DNA of 64,000 bases from Candidatus Methylopumilus rimovensis (GCF_006364615.1 NZ_CP040986.1:1116001-1180000); one strand, 5' to 3'. Positions 39,989 to 49,357 are shown, counted from the first letter of the stretch. The notes: generated by a model from the letters alone, not told the origin. Numbers and translations: made by a program.

Positions 39989-40603
39989 TTATCTTAAACC
40001 TTGGATGTAATCTGCTACTGCTTCCATTTCTTGATCAGTTAATTTAGCAGCAATGGTTCGCATTACTTTTGCTTCATCATTTGCTCGAGCACCGAGTCTA
40101 AACTGTCTTAATTGATTTAAAACATACTCTGAGTGTTGACCACCTAAGCGTGGATATTTAACAGGAAGACCATCGCCTGAAGGTCCATGGCAAGACGCAC
40201 ACGCTGGCAAGCCATTGACCTGGATACCTGCACGATAAATTTTTTCGCCTAAAGACCCCGCACCATTTGTTTTAGCTTGCCCTAAATTTAATGTTTGCTT
40301 TGAAAAGTATTCTGCCACCGCATGCATATCAGCATCTGATAACATTGCTGCCATTCCAGACATTACTGCGTTTGCGCGATCACCAGATTTAAAATTTATT
40401 AATTGTTTGTAAAGATATTCTGCGTGTTGCCCTGCTAATTTTGGATTGGCGCTAATAATACTATTGCCATCAATTGCGTGACACGCTGCGCATACAGTCC
40501 CAACTGCTTGAGGTGGGTTTTTATTATCAATCGTTGCAGAAATTGCTGTACTTGCAATTAAAAATGACAAGATGAGAATAAAAAAAACATTTCGACCACT
40601 CAT
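39989..40603 (-). CDS. Diheme cytochrome c4
   Basis: Periplasmic electron carrier with two class I cytochrome c domains, probably linking the bc1 complex to a terminal oxidase. I prefer the ATG at 40603 (MSGRNVFFILILSFL, 204 residues), preceded by GGAG at nine bases; an ATG five codons upstream has no ribosome-binding site. Signal peptide, then heme motifs CAACH and CASCH (about residues 38-42 and 135-139) with GQHxEY repeats in both halves. The engB / cytochrome c4 / resB-ccsA arrangement is common in betaproteobacteria. Confidence 0.94.
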   Translation of the reverse strand: MSGRNVFFILILSFLIASTAISATIDNKNPPQAVGTVCAACHAIDGNSIISANPKLAGQHAEYLYKQLINFKSGDRANAVMSGMAAMLSDADMHAVAEYFSKQTLNLGQAKTNGAGSLGEKIYRAGIQVNGLPACASCHGPSGDGLPVKYPRLGGQHSEYVLNQLRQFRLGARANDEAKVMRTIAAKLTDQEMEAVADYIQGLR

Positions 40604-40627
40604 TGCAGAAAGCTCCATATATAAAGT

Positions 40628-40644
40628 ATGTACAAGTTGTACAT
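40628..40644. promoter_or_regulatory. 17-bp palindrome at the cytochrome c4 promoter
   Basis: ATGTACAAGTTGTACAT is a perfect palindrome around a central G, in the 105-base divergent spacer between cytochrome c4 and engB. It lies 25 bases upstream of the chosen c4 start, where a promoter or start of transcription is expected. The shape (TGTACAA-n-TTGTACA) is that of a dimeric repressor or activator site. No regulator can be named from sequence alone. Confidence 0.5.
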
Positions 40645-40708
40645 TTTATCTAAAATCCTATTCTCGTGATAGCATTTTGATTGGATTGAACAGGTTTAGG
40701 TAAAGCGC

Positions 40709-41347
40709 ATGGCTATTTTTAAAAACGCATCATATTTTATATCTGCTCACCATTTAAGTGATTTGCCTCCCCCTACTGGGATTGAGATTGCCTTTGCAGG
40801 AAGATCAAACGCGGGAAAATCTAGCGCTATTAATGCGCTTGCAAATCATAATCGCCTTGCTTTTGTAAGTAAGCAGCCTGGGCGAACCCAGCTTATTAAT
40901 TTCTTTTCTCTTGGCGAGAATCGTTTCTTGGTGGATTTGCCAGGTTATGGTTATGCCAAAGTACCCCAAGCGATTAAAGATCATTGGCAAAAAACTTTAG
41001 CCACTTATCTATCTGAGCGTTCTTGTCTCTTTGGCCTTGTTTTAGTTATGGATATTAGACATCCGCTCACGCCTCTTGATCAACAAATGTTAAAGTGGTT
41101 CTCGTTAAATAAAAAACCTATTCATATTTTATTAACTAAAGCAGATAAGCTTTCTCGTGAGGCTTCTCATAAAACACTTCATGCTGTTCAAAAAGAAATT
41201 GATGAAAAGTGGGGATCAGCTCTTGGGATTGAATGCACAGTTCAGCTTTTTTCTAGCTTAAAAAAACAGGGTGCCGATGATGCTGAAACTATCATTGGAA
41301 AATGGCTAAATACGCCTATAGAGCATATCCCAAACTCTATAGCCTAA
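40709..41347 (+). CDS. engB: Ribosome biogenesis GTPase EngB/YsxC
   Basis: Essential GTPase implicated in late 50S subunit assembly. 212 residues: G1 GRSNAGKSS at 31-39, the switch region KQPGRTQLINFF, G3 DLPGYGYA, and G4 TKAD. It is divergent from cytochrome c4. The last 42 bases overlap the end of trmB on the opposite strand. Confidence 0.96.
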   Translation: MAIFKNASYFISAHHLSDLPPPTGIEIAFAGRSNAGKSSAINALANHNRLAFVSKQPGRTQLINFFSLGENRFLVDLPGYGYAKVPQAIKDHWQKTLATYLSERSCLFGLVLVMDIRHPLTPLDQQMLKWFSLNKKPIHILLTKADKLSREASHKTLHAVQKEIDEKWGSALGIECTVQLFSSLKKQGADDAETIIGKWLNTPIEHIPNSIA

Positions 41348-42001
41348 TTTAATCCCTCGATTTTCATATTTTGTGAAAGGGCGATAATCAGGTTTTTTAA
41401 AAAAATCGTCGGACGTTTTTTGAAGTAATTCTTCTTTATCCAAAAGATCAATAATCCATACAGCATAATCTTCCCAGTCTGTTGCAATATGAAGATAACC
41501 CGTTTTTTTAATTTTCTGGGCGATAAGCTTTAATAAATTTGATTGTATAAGTCTTCTTTTGTGATGTCTTTTTTTAGGCCAAGGATCGGGGAAAAAAATA
41601 TGAATCCCATCCAAAGAATCGTTACTTATCATTAAATTAAGAACTTCTACCGCATCATGTTGAATAATTTTTAAGTTAGAAATGTCATCTTCCTGAATTA
41701 ACTTAAGTAAGTTGCCTACACCGGGTGAATGAACTTCAATTGCAATATAATTTTTATTTAAATTAGATTTTGCAATTTCTGCGGTTGAAGCTCCCATACC
41801 AAATCCAATTTCTAGTATAAGGTCACTATTTTTATTTTTAAAAATATCACCAAAATTTATTATTTTATTTTCAAAAATAACAGCATGTTTTTGAAAGTTA
41901 TCTTGAATAGCTTTTGTCTGGGCAGCAGTAATTCGCCCCTGCCTTAAAATATAAGTTCTTATAGGTCGCTTCTTAATCTCTTCTTTATTTTGTTCCGTCA
42001 T
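41306..42001 (-). CDS. trmB: tRNA (guanine-N7-)-methyltransferase
   Basis: Methylates G46 in the tRNA variable loop using SAM. 231 residues; SAM-binding LEIGFGMGAS near 65-75, and the family signature IFFPDPWPKKRHHKRR near 140-155. It overlaps the upstream methyltransferase gene by four bases (ATGA) and the convergent engB by 42 bases at the 3' end. In the overlap the C-terminal residues of the two proteins constrain each other. Confidence 0.95.
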   Translation of the reverse strand: MTEQNKEEIKKRPIRTYILRQGRITAAQTKAIQDNFQKHAVIFENKIINFGDIFKNKNSDLILEIGFGMGASTAEIAKSNLNKNYIAIEVHSPGVGNLLKLIQEDDISNLKIIQHDAVEVLNLMISNDSLDGIHIFFPDPWPKKRHHKRRLIQSNLLKLIAQKIKKTGYLHIATDWEDYAVWIIDLLDKEELLQKTSDDFFKKPDYRPFTKYENRGIKLGYRVWDMLYRRI

Positions 42002-43152
42002 AGTCTTGTGACTCTATTATTTTGTTTAAGCCCTAAAAGATCTATATCCATATTTTTTTCTAGGATCATGACTTTAAATAAATCTCCCATTTCTGAGGGA
42101 GATAACAATTTTTGGACTTCTGATACTGATTTGATATACAAAGCCCTGTCCTCTAAATTTAATGTTTCAAGTAAGTTTAATATGCCGCAATTAATAAGAA
42201 AATTTGCTTGAGATATATAGCCAGTAATATTTAATCCTAATTTTGAAGCTTCCCTTGCAACATAACTGAAATTTATATGAGTTGTAATATCTTGAATGCC
42301 TATCTGAATAAGAGGATTGTCATGGGCATAATGCTTAAAATGGCACATCAATGTTCCTTGAGATCGCTGCTCATGAAAATATTCTGTTTGATTAAAACCA
42401 TAATCAATAATTAGGACAATGCCTTTACTAAGAGATTGGGTTATTTTATTAAGCCAATTTTTAATATGAAGCGAATGTTCAATAAGATAGTTATCTGGTA
42501 AATCCTCTAAAACAACTTGGTCGTAACTAGATATATCTTCTATAGGTTTATCTTTCCAAACGAATAAATCATTTTCTACACCAACTCCTTTTCGATAATA
42601 CTTGCCTGATTCTTTTTTTATTAAATCTACAGGCAGTGCATCTAAAAATTCATTACAAAAAATGATGCCTTCGAATTCTTTGGGTATTTCTTCAATCCAT
42701 TGAATCTTACTAAATAGATGTGAAGGCAAATGATTTATTAATAATTCGTATTGTTGTCTTCGTAATGAATGGCTTATTTCTAGAATAAAATAATGATTTA
42801 TATCTTCATTATCACTGCTCAATGATTGGATCACTTGAAGCGCAAACTCCCCAGATCCAGCACCAATTTCAATGATACTTCTCGCTACTGATTGGAAGAT
42901 CTCTTTAAATTGAATACATAATGTTTTTGAAAAAAAACTCGATATATCAGATGCTGTAATAAAATCACCTTTTTCTCCAAATTTTCTTAAAGTTCCAGTG
43001 TAATAACCTAATTCCGGGTCATAAAGCGCATGCTCCATATAACGATCAAAACTTATCCATCCATGGTTTGATTGAATAGATTGAATGATTTTTGTTTTTA
43101 ATTGCTCACTTATTTGAATTTCATTTTGAGGAGCTGTAGGCATTGAAGGCAT
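41998..43152 (-). CDS. MidA/NDUFAF7-family SAM-dependent methyltransferase
   Basis: Member of the COG1565 family, whose mitochondrial relative methylates an arginine of complex I. 384 residues; the N-terminal FDRYMEHALYDPELGYY motif, SAM-binding IIEIGAGSGEFALQV near 95-110, and FCNEFLDALPVD are diagnostic. The bacterial substrate is unknown. A -10 (TATAAT) lies only nine bases before the first ATG, so the mRNA may be nearly leaderless; a second ATG three codons on is also possible. It is co-transcribed with trmB. Confidence 0.88.
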   Translation of the reverse strand: MPSMPTAPQNEIQISEQLKTKIIQSIQSNHGWISFDRYMEHALYDPELGYYTGTLRKFGEKGDFITASDISSFFSKTLCIQFKEIFQSVARSIIEIGAGSGEFALQVIQSLSSDNEDINHYFILEISHSLRRQQYELLINHLPSHLFSKIQWIEEIPKEFEGIIFCNEFLDALPVDLIKKESGKYYRKGVGVENDLFVWKDKPIEDISSYDQVVLEDLPDNYLIEHSLHIKNWLNKITQSLSKGIVLIIDYGFNQTEYFHEQRSQGTLMCHFKHYAHDNPLIQIGIQDITTHINFSYVAREASKLGLNITGYISQANFLINCGILNLLETLNLEDRALYIKSVSEVQKLLSPSEMGDLFKVMILEKNMDIDLLGLKQNNRVTRL

Positions 43153-43161
43153 AGGTATTAG

Positions 43162-43169
43162 ATTATAAT
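43162..43169. promoter_or_regulatory. Shared bidirectional -10 between the MidA-like gene and the SDR gene
   Basis: The palindromic octamer ATTATAAT gives a consensus TATAAT on both strands (minus at 43162-43167, plus at 43164-43169) inside a 44-base divergent spacer. Neither side has a good -35 box. On the minus strand the implied transcript has about three bases before the ATG. The assignment rests on -10 match and position only. Confidence 0.4.
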
Positions 43170-43196
43170 AGAGTCAACTCATTTATAGATAAAGCT

Positions 43197-43943
43197 ATGA
43201 AATCTAATCGAAAAATTGCTCTTGTGACTGGTGGCGCCAAAAGAATTGGACAGGCAATTTGTAGGTTACTTCATGAATCTGGTATCGATTTAATGATTCA
43301 TTATCGACATTCAGCCGACGAAGCAAAAAAACTTCAAGAAGATTTAAATAAAATCCGCAATGACTCTGCAAATATCATTCAAGCTGATCTTGTAGATACA
43401 AATATATTGCCAAATCTTATTGAGAAGACAATCAAAACCTACGGTAGATTAGATATTCTTATAAATAATGCTTCTAGCTATTATCCAACTAAAATCGGAA
43501 AAATGAATGAGGAAAATTGGAATGATCTTATCGGAAGCAATTTAAAAGCGCCCTTATTTTTATCTCAACTTGCAGCAGATGAGCTTATTAAAACTAAAGG
43601 CTGCATTATCAATATCACAGATACCCATATAGATAAACCGAAAAAAAATTACATTATTTATAGCATTGCTAAATCCGGACTTACCGCGCTTACAAAATCA
43701 CTTGCCCAAGAATTAAGTCCGGAAGTCAGAGTTAACGCTGTTGCGCCAGGTCCAGTTTTATGGCCTGAAAATAATGAAGAATTTAACGACATTTACAAAC
43801 AACGAGTTATTTCTCAAACACTATTAAAAAAAATGGGTACGCCTGAAGATATTGCGATAGCTGTGAAATTTTTGGTATTAGATGCTCCATTTATTACAGG
43901 TCATATTCTAGCCGTCGATGGAGGAAGGTCGCTCTCACTATGA
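43197..43943 (+). CDS. Pteridine reductase-like short-chain dehydrogenase
   Basis: NADPH-dependent SDR resembling FolM/PTR1, which reduce dihydromonapterin, biopterin or dihydrofolate. 248 residues: cofactor motif TGGAKRIG at 11-18 with the Arg typical of NADPH use, NNAS near 90, and catalytic YSIAK with Tyr155 and Lys159. An aspartate (ITDTH near 142) stands where most SDRs have serine, as in pteridine reductases. It overlaps ttcA by four bases (ATGA). Folate/pterin chemistry would suit a C1-metabolising organism, but that link is inference. Confidence 0.85.
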   Translation: MKSNRKIALVTGGAKRIGQAICRLLHESGIDLMIHYRHSADEAKKLQEDLNKIRNDSANIIQADLVDTNILPNLIEKTIKTYGRLDILINNASSYYPTKIGKMNEENWNDLIGSNLKAPLFLSQLAADELIKTKGCIINITDTHIDKPKKNYIIYSIAKSGLTALTKSLAQELSPEVRVNAVAPGPVLWPENNEEFNDIYKQRVISQTLLKKMGTPEDIAIAVKFLVLDAPFITGHILAVDGGRSLSL

Positions 43944-44839
43944 GTTCTCAAATTCCAATAGATGCAACAAATAACTTTCTGAAGTTACGCAATAAACTGA
44001 TAGGGTTAACTGGTAAAGCAATCACTGATTTTAATATGATTGAAAATAATGACCGAGTTTTGGTATGCATGAGCGGGGGTAAAGATTCATATTCATTGTT
44101 AATGTTTTTATTAGCTCTTAAAGAAAGGGCTCCTATTCACTTTGATATTGTTGCAATGAATCTAGATCAAAAACAGCCAGGATTCCCCGCGGATGTATTG
44201 CCTAATTTTTTGAAGGATTTAGGAATTGAATATCAGATTGTTACGGAAGATACCTACTCAATTGTTAAAGAAAAAATTCCGAGCGGCAAAACAACCTGCT
44301 CTTTATGCTCTCGGCTAAGGCGAGGAATAATTTACAGAACAGCAAAAGAACTCAATATAAATAAAATTGCTTTAGGTCATCATCGTGATGATATTGTTGA
44401 AACACTTTTTCTTAACATGTTTTTTGGCTCCAAATTAAAAGCTATGCCCCCTAAATTAGTCTCTAATGATAATAAAAATATTATCATTAGACCTTTAGCA
44501 TACTGCTCTGAAAAAGAGATCTCAAGCTATGCATCACGCATGAATTTTCCAATTATTCCTTGCAATCTATGTGGCTCACAAGAAAATCTTCAAAGAAAAA
44601 AAATAAAAGAAATGTTAACGGTATGGGAAAGAGAACAGCCAGGCCGCATTAACAATATATATAAAGCTATCTCAAATATTGAGCTCTCACATTTAGGAGA
44701 TCGACGACTTTATGATTTCGTAAATCTTAATCAATCAAACAAAGAAGAAGATGAGCCCATTTTTACCGAAGATTTAATTAGAAACCTTAACGCTGACCTA
44801 AGCAATATCTCGTTATTCGCTGAAAATATCGCTTCTTAA
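43940..44839 (+). CDS. ttcA: tRNA 2-thiocytidine biosynthesis protein TtcA
   Basis: Iron-sulfur, ATP-dependent enzyme that thiolates C32 of certain tRNAs. 299 residues: PP-loop SGGKDS at 45-50; cluster cysteines CSLC at 120-123 and a CNLC motif at 208-211. The ATG overlaps the stop of the upstream SDR gene. The 116 bases after it hold no clear terminator, only an 11-bp AT-rich palindrome (44877-44887) in the topA upstream region. Confidence 0.95.
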   Translation: MSSQIPIDATNNFLKLRNKLIGLTGKAITDFNMIENNDRVLVCMSGGKDSYSLLMFLLALKERAPIHFDIVAMNLDQKQPGFPADVLPNFLKDLGIEYQIVTEDTYSIVKEKIPSGKTTCSLCSRLRRGIIYRTAKELNINKIALGHHRDDIVETLFLNMFFGSKLKAMPPKLVSNDNKNIIIRPLAYCSEKEISSYASRMNFPIIPCNLCGSQENLQRKKIKEMLTVWEREQPGRINNIYKAISNIELSHLGDRRLYDFVNLNQSNKEEDEPIFTEDLIRNLNADLSNISLFAENIAS

Positions 44840-44955
44840 AAATCATTATTTAAATTTAATTAACGTAATTTATTTAACTAAGTTAGTATAGACACCTTGT
44901 ATATATCAAGATTTAAATTTATTATTCTTCAAAATTTTTGATCTAAAACCACCTA

Positions 44956-47517
44956 ATGTCTAAACTTTTAATTGTTGAATCCCCATCTAAAGCCAAAACC
45001 CTTAAAAAGTATCTTGGTAGTAAATTTGAAGTTTTAGCATCATATGGCCATGTTCGCGATCTCATTCCAAAGACAGGTGCTGTTGAAACAGACAATAATT
45101 TCAAAATGAATTATGCAATTATTGAAAGAAATTCGAGACACGTTGATGAGATTGCAAGGGCTGTAAAAAAATCAGATGAAGTTTATCTAGCTACCGATCC
45201 AGATCGTGAAGGAGAGGCTATTTCATGGCATATCCTAGAGATACTGAATGAAAAAAAATTAACTAAAGATAAATTAATCAAACGCGTCATTTTTCAGGAA
45301 ATTACTAAATCAGCTATTGAGCATGCTATTGAGCATCCAAGAGATATATCAATGCCCCTTGTCAATGCGCAACAAGCGAGGAGAGCGCTCGATTATCTTG
45401 TGGGATTTAATTTATCACCTCTGTTGTGGAAAAAAATAAGAAGGGGCTTATCAGCAGGTAGAGTTCAGAGTCCGGCACTAAGACTTATTATTGAGAGAGA
45501 AATTGAAATTGAAAAATTTATCAGTCAGGAATATTGGACGATTCATTTAGATTCTTTAAAAGCTAAACACAAATTTCAAGCAAAACTTATTCAGCTCGAT
45601 AATAAAAAAGTTGAACAATTTACTATTACCTCAAAAGAAAATCATGAGTCTATTGTCGGAAAATTACTTTTAGAAAGTGCTGGCAAAACTAAAGTAACTC
45701 GTGTTGAAAAGAAACAAAGAACACGAAATCCTGCGCCTCCTTTCACTACATCAACACTTCAACAAGAGTCGGTGCGTAAACTTGGCTTTACAACAAGTCG
45801 AGCGATGAGAATTGCTCAACAGCTTTATGAGGGTATTGATATTGGAAGTGGTACTGTAGGTTTAATTACTTATATGAGAACAGATTCACTCACGCTCTCA
45901 AATGAAGCAATGAATCAAATTAGAGGTTACATTCAAACAAATTTTGATGCAGATTACTTACCTAAAGCACCTATTTTTTATAAAACTAAATCAAAAAATG
46001 CGCAAGAGGCACATGAGGCAATTAGACCGACAGATATCAGCCGAACACCTCAAAGCCTTATTGGTAAATTATCTCCTGAACAATTTAAGCTGTATGAAAT
46101 GATTTGGAAGCGTTCTTTAGCAAGTCAAATGACACCGGCTAAATTTGATGCTGTAAGTGTAGATCTTTCTATTGGATCTGAAGCAAACTTATTTAGGGCT
46201 ACTGGTCAAACACTTATATTCCCTGGATTTATTGCTATTTATACTGAGAGCTTGGACGATGCTTCAAATGAAGATGAAGACTCTCTTAAATTACCTCCCC
46301 TTGAAACTGGTGAAATTCTGACGGTCGATAAAATTTATGGTGATCAACATTTTACCGAACCTCCTCCAAGATACTCTGAAGCTAGCTTAGTAAAATCTCT
46401 AGAGGAATACGGTATTGGTAGACCTTCTACCTATGCAAGCATTATTTCAACACTCCAAGATCGTGAATATGTGATTCTTGATAAAAAGAGATTTATGCCT
46501 ACTGATGTAGGTCGTGTAGTTAACAAATTTCTAACTGAACATTTTACTCGTTATGTTGATTATGATTTTACTGCTGGTCTTGAAAGTTCTTTAGACGAAA
46601 TTGCAGAAAACAATAAAGAATGGGTACCACTTCTTAAAAGCTTTTGGGATGATTTCAATAAAACAATTCTTGAAAAATCAAATATAGATCGAGCTGAAAT
46701 TACTCAAGAAGCTATTCATGAAGACTGTCCTAAATGTAGCAAGCCTTTATTTTCGAGATTAGGCAGAAGAGGTAAATTTATTGGTTGTTCCGGTTATCCT
46801 GATTGTGATTACACAAGAAATGTAAATGGTGACTCAAGCACTCCTAATGAACCCGTACTTGTTTGTAAAGATCCTGAAACTGGAAAAGATGTTCTTTTAT
46901 TAGTCGGTCCCTATGGACCTTATCTTCAAGTTGGCGTTCAAGAGGAAGATAGTAAAAAGAAACCTAAGCGGGTAAGTGTTCCTAAAGAGATATCACTAAG
47001 TGATCTAAATGAAGATATCGCATTAAATCTTTTATCACTTCCTAAGGAGCTAGGTCTTCACCCAGATACAGGCAAGAAAGTCATTGTAAATATTGGGCGT
47101 TTTGGGCCTTATGTAAATTATGATGGAAAATTTAAATCTATTCCGAGGTCAGAATCCATTTTTGATGTAACGCTCGAACGAGGACTTGAGCTCATTGCGG
47201 AAGCTATTGCTAAAAATGCACCTTTAAGAAACCTGGGTAATGACCCCGAAACAAATCTTTCAGTTGAAATCTTTAATGGTCGCTATGGCATATACCTTCA
47301 AAAAGGCTCAACCAAAGTCACCCTTCCAAAAGATCAAGATATTGAAAAAATTACCTTTGAAGAAGCTTTAGTTCTTATTAGCAATAAAGAAGCTTCGGGT
47401 AAAGGTAAAAAGAAAGCGGCAGTTAAAAAAACAACCGTCAAGAAAACGTCTGAGAAAAAACTGGTTACTAAGAAACCTGCAGCAAAAAAGAAGATCGTAA
47501 AAACTAAAAAAGCTTAG
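44956..47517 (+). CDS. topA: DNA topoisomerase I
   Basis: Type IA topoisomerase that relaxes negative supercoils. 853 residues: TOPRIM domain at the N-terminus (LLIVESPSKAKT; ATDPDREGEAI), active-site Tyr306 in GLITYMRTDS, and one clear four-cysteine zinc finger (CPKC...CSGYPDC) near 594-620. A second topoisomerase repeat region follows, then a Lys-rich tail of about 35 residues resembling histone H1-like tails of related bacteria. The stop codon interlocks with that of the convergent pbpG-like gene. Confidence 0.97.
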   Translation: MSKLLIVESPSKAKTLKKYLGSKFEVLASYGHVRDLIPKTGAVETDNNFKMNYAIIERNSRHVDEIARAVKKSDEVYLATDPDREGEAISWHILEILNEKKLTKDKLIKRVIFQEITKSAIEHAIEHPRDISMPLVNAQQARRALDYLVGFNLSPLLWKKIRRGLSAGRVQSPALRLIIEREIEIEKFISQEYWTIHLDSLKAKHKFQAKLIQLDNKKVEQFTITSKENHESIVGKLLLESAGKTKVTRVEKKQRTRNPAPPFTTSTLQQESVRKLGFTTSRAMRIAQQLYEGIDIGSGTVGLITYMRTDSLTLSNEAMNQIRGYIQTNFDADYLPKAPIFYKTKSKNAQEAHEAIRPTDISRTPQSLIGKLSPEQFKLYEMIWKRSLASQMTPAKFDAVSVDLSIGSEANLFRATGQTLIFPGFIAIYTESLDDASNEDEDSLKLPPLETGEILTVDKIYGDQHFTEPPPRYSEASLVKSLEEYGIGRPSTYASIISTLQDREYVILDKKRFMPTDVGRVVNKFLTEHFTRYVDYDFTAGLESSLDEIAENNKEWVPLLKSFWDDFNKTILEKSNIDRAEITQEAIHEDCPKCSKPLFSRLGRRGKFIGCSGYPDCDYTRNVNGDSSTPNEPVLVCKDPETGKDVLLLVGPYGPYLQVGVQEEDSKKKPKRVSVPKEISLSDLNEDIALNLLSLPKELGLHPDTGKKVIVNIGRFGPYVNYDGKFKSIPRSESIFDVTLERGLELIAEAIAKNAPLRNLGNDPETNLSVEIFNGRYGIYLQKGSTKVTLPKDQDIEKITFEEALVLISNKEASGKGKKKAAVKKTTVKKTSEKKLVTKKPAAKKKIVKTKKA

Positions 47518-48446
47518 CTATTTCTTTTAGATTGGTCCGAAAAAGAAATTGAAGATGTTTTTTCAATCCATTTTCGAATTCTATTCGCATCTGCAATTCG
47601 AGTGGCACTTCCATAAGATTTGAGTAATACGATAATCATCGGCTGTCCGCTAATCATGGCTTGCATAACAAGGCATTTTCCAGCTTCTTGAATAAAACCA
47701 GTCTTTGACAAACCAATCACCCAATCACTTTTTCTAACCAATCCATTCGTATTATTAAAGTTCACTGGCGCACGGTGGCCTTTAACATAGGCTTCATATG
47801 AAGCTGTAGTTGTAATTTCACGAATTTCAGGATATTGATAAGCAGCCTTTACCATCTTTACAAGATCTTCTGCTGTCGACATATTATGATTATTGAGGCC
47901 TGTAGGATCTGCAAACTCGCTTCGTGTCATATCAAGCTGCAATGCTTTAATGTTCATTGCATTTATAAAACCAGTTTTTCCGGTCGGGTAATTTCTGCCT
48001 AATGCTGATGCTGCACGATTATCTGAAGCGATTAAAGCGATTTTAAGAAGTTCTGAACGAGGCAATACTGTTCCAACAGGTAATTTTGAACTTGAATTTT
48101 TTAAGGTATCTACATCTTCTTCAGTAATAGCAATCTCTTCATCCATCGGGAGCTTTGCATCCAATGTGACCATAGCCGTCATAAGTTTAGTTACAGACGC
48201 AATAGAGGTTTGTGCGTCTGTATCTTTTGCATACAAAACTTCACCTGTATTTTGATTGACAATAAGTGCGTTAGAAGAAGCCACTCTTAGAAGGCCATCT
48301 TTATTTGTCTTATTATCTGCTGCAGATATGCGAGCTAATTCTGCTTTTGTTGGTTTTTTAGATCTTGGTTGGTTTGCTTCGGCTGATATTGAGGCTAAGA
48401 AAAAGGTTAAGCTTAGGATGAAAAAAAGTCTGATACGTTCTTTCAC
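47514..48446 (-). CDS. pbpG: D-alanyl-D-alanine endopeptidase (PBP7-type)
   Basis: Penicillin-binding peptidoglycan hydrolase that cuts peptide cross-links in the periplasm. 310 residues: signal peptide about 1-24; catalytic motifs SVTK (Ser84, Lys87), SDN (141-143) and KTG (248-250) in the expected order. GTG start, supported by AGGAG eight bases upstream. Its 3' end overlaps topA by four bases on the opposite strand. A PBP5-like carboxypeptidase is a possible alternative, but length and lack of a C-terminal anchor favour PbpG. Confidence 0.88.
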   Translation of the reverse strand: MKERIRLFFILSLTFFLASISAEANQPRSKKPTKAELARISAADNKTNKDGLLRVASSNALIVNQNTGEVLYAKDTDAQTSIASVTKLMTAMVTLDAKLPMDEEIAITEEDVDTLKNSSSKLPVGTVLPRSELLKIALIASDNRAASALGRNYPTGKTGFINAMNIKALQLDMTRSEFADPTGLNNHNMSTAEDLVKMVKAAYQYPEIREITTTASYEAYVKGHRAPVNFNNTNGLVRKSDWVIGLSKTGFIQEAGKCLVMQAMISGQPMIIVLLKSYGSATRIADANRIRKWIEKTSSISFSDQSKRNS

Positions 48447-48479
48447 TAGGTAATCTCCTATTCTTACTAAATTTACGCG

Positions 48480-48508
48480 ATAATAAACAAAAAAATCATA
48501 TTTGTCAT
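48480..48508 (-). promoter_or_regulatory. Promoter of the pbpG-like gene
   Basis: On the minus strand ATGACA (plus 48503-48508), a 17-base spacer and TATTAT (plus 48480-48485), each one mismatch from consensus. It lies in the 107-base divergent spacer with gcvH; a TTGTCA on the plus strand overlaps the same -35 and may serve gcvH, though its -10 is poor. Confidence 0.55.
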
Positions 48509-48553
48509 TAACTTAATGTATTTAAAGATAAAATTCCTATTAGCTAATTTATT

Positions 48554-48934
48554 ATGAATATTCCTAATACACTTATTTATACACCTGAGCACTTATGGAT
48601 TAAATCTATTAGTGAGAGCACTTACGAAGTTGGTGTCACTGATTACGCACAAAATCTTTTGGGTGATATTGTTTTTGTAGATTTACCCGAATTACAAAGT
48701 CAAATTTTAAGAAATGTAGCCTTTGGAGTGATTGAATCTGTCAAAACTGCTTCTGATTTAGTCGGCCCACTCAATGGTGTGATGATTGAAATTAATTCCA
48801 ACATTCAAAAAACGCCAGAACTAATTAATGACAAACCCTATGAAACTTGGATTTGTAAAATAACATCTCATGACAATATTGATAACAAAGAACTTTTTTT
48901 AGACTCTACTCGGTATAGCGAACTTACTCGCTAA
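48554..48934 (+). CDS. gcvH: Glycine cleavage system H protein
   Basis: Lipoyl carrier that shuttles the aminomethyl group in the glycine cleavage complex. 126 residues; the lipoylated lysine is Lys64 in ESVKTASD, with the usual flanking turn. Other gcv genes (T and P) are not in this window. No clear Shine-Dalgarno precedes the ATG. It ends one base before the convergent holC. It could also serve as a lipoate relay, as H proteins do in some organisms. Confidence 0.93.
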   Translation: MNIPNTLIYTPEHLWIKSISESTYEVGVTDYAQNLLGDIVFVDLPELQSQILRNVAFGVIESVKTASDLVGPLNGVMIEINSNIQKTPELINDKPYETWICKITSHDNIDNKELFLDSTRYSELTR

Positions 48935-49351
48935 TTACATCTCTTTTTTGGCATCAATTAACTGAATTTCATACCCGCGATCGCGATAAAATTTTAAACG
49001 ATCCCTCGCTGTTTTTTTATCTTCCTCATTTTGCGACACAATCTCAATTAACCTTAAGTATCTTGAAAAAGAAGGCAAAATCTCTGACTTTAAATTAATC
49101 ATAAAATCATCACTCACAAATTTATGATCCCAGTCGATATGGATAGGGGTCATTTCTTCATAATGTCCTACAGAATGAGGAAGGAATGAAGCAAGTGAAG
49201 CTGTATAAAGAAAATCACTTAATGCTTTTGCACTATTTAAATCATCTACATGAATAAATATTTTTCTTTTGCGAACAATTTCTCTTTCTATGATTTCATG
49301 AATTTTATTGAATTTATTTTCTACATTAAAATAAAAGTCGATATAAGTCAT
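48935..49351 (-). CDS. holC: DNA polymerase III subunit chi
   Basis: Clamp-loader-associated subunit that binds SSB. 138 residues, matching the chi family in its N-terminal IDFYFNVENKF, the central FIHVDDLNSAKALSDFLY and LPHSVGHYEEMTPIHIDWD. It lies six bases after pepA, a common pepA-holC pair. The C-terminal third (KKTARDRLKFYRDRGYEI) is also typical. Confidence 0.9.
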   Translation of the reverse strand: MTYIDFYFNVENKFNKIHEIIEREIVRKRKIFIHVDDLNSAKALSDFLYTASLASFLPHSVGHYEEMTPIHIDWDHKFVSDDFMINLKSEILPSFSRYLRLIEIVSQNEEDKKTARDRLKFYRDRGYEIQLIDAKKEM

Positions 49352-49357
49352 AAAGAC

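Noticed and set aside
44840-44955. Possible small RNA or gene in the ttcA-topA spacer
   Set aside because: Only AT-rich sequence with an 11-bp palindrome (44877-44887) is seen; no open frame, terminator or recognised RNA motif.
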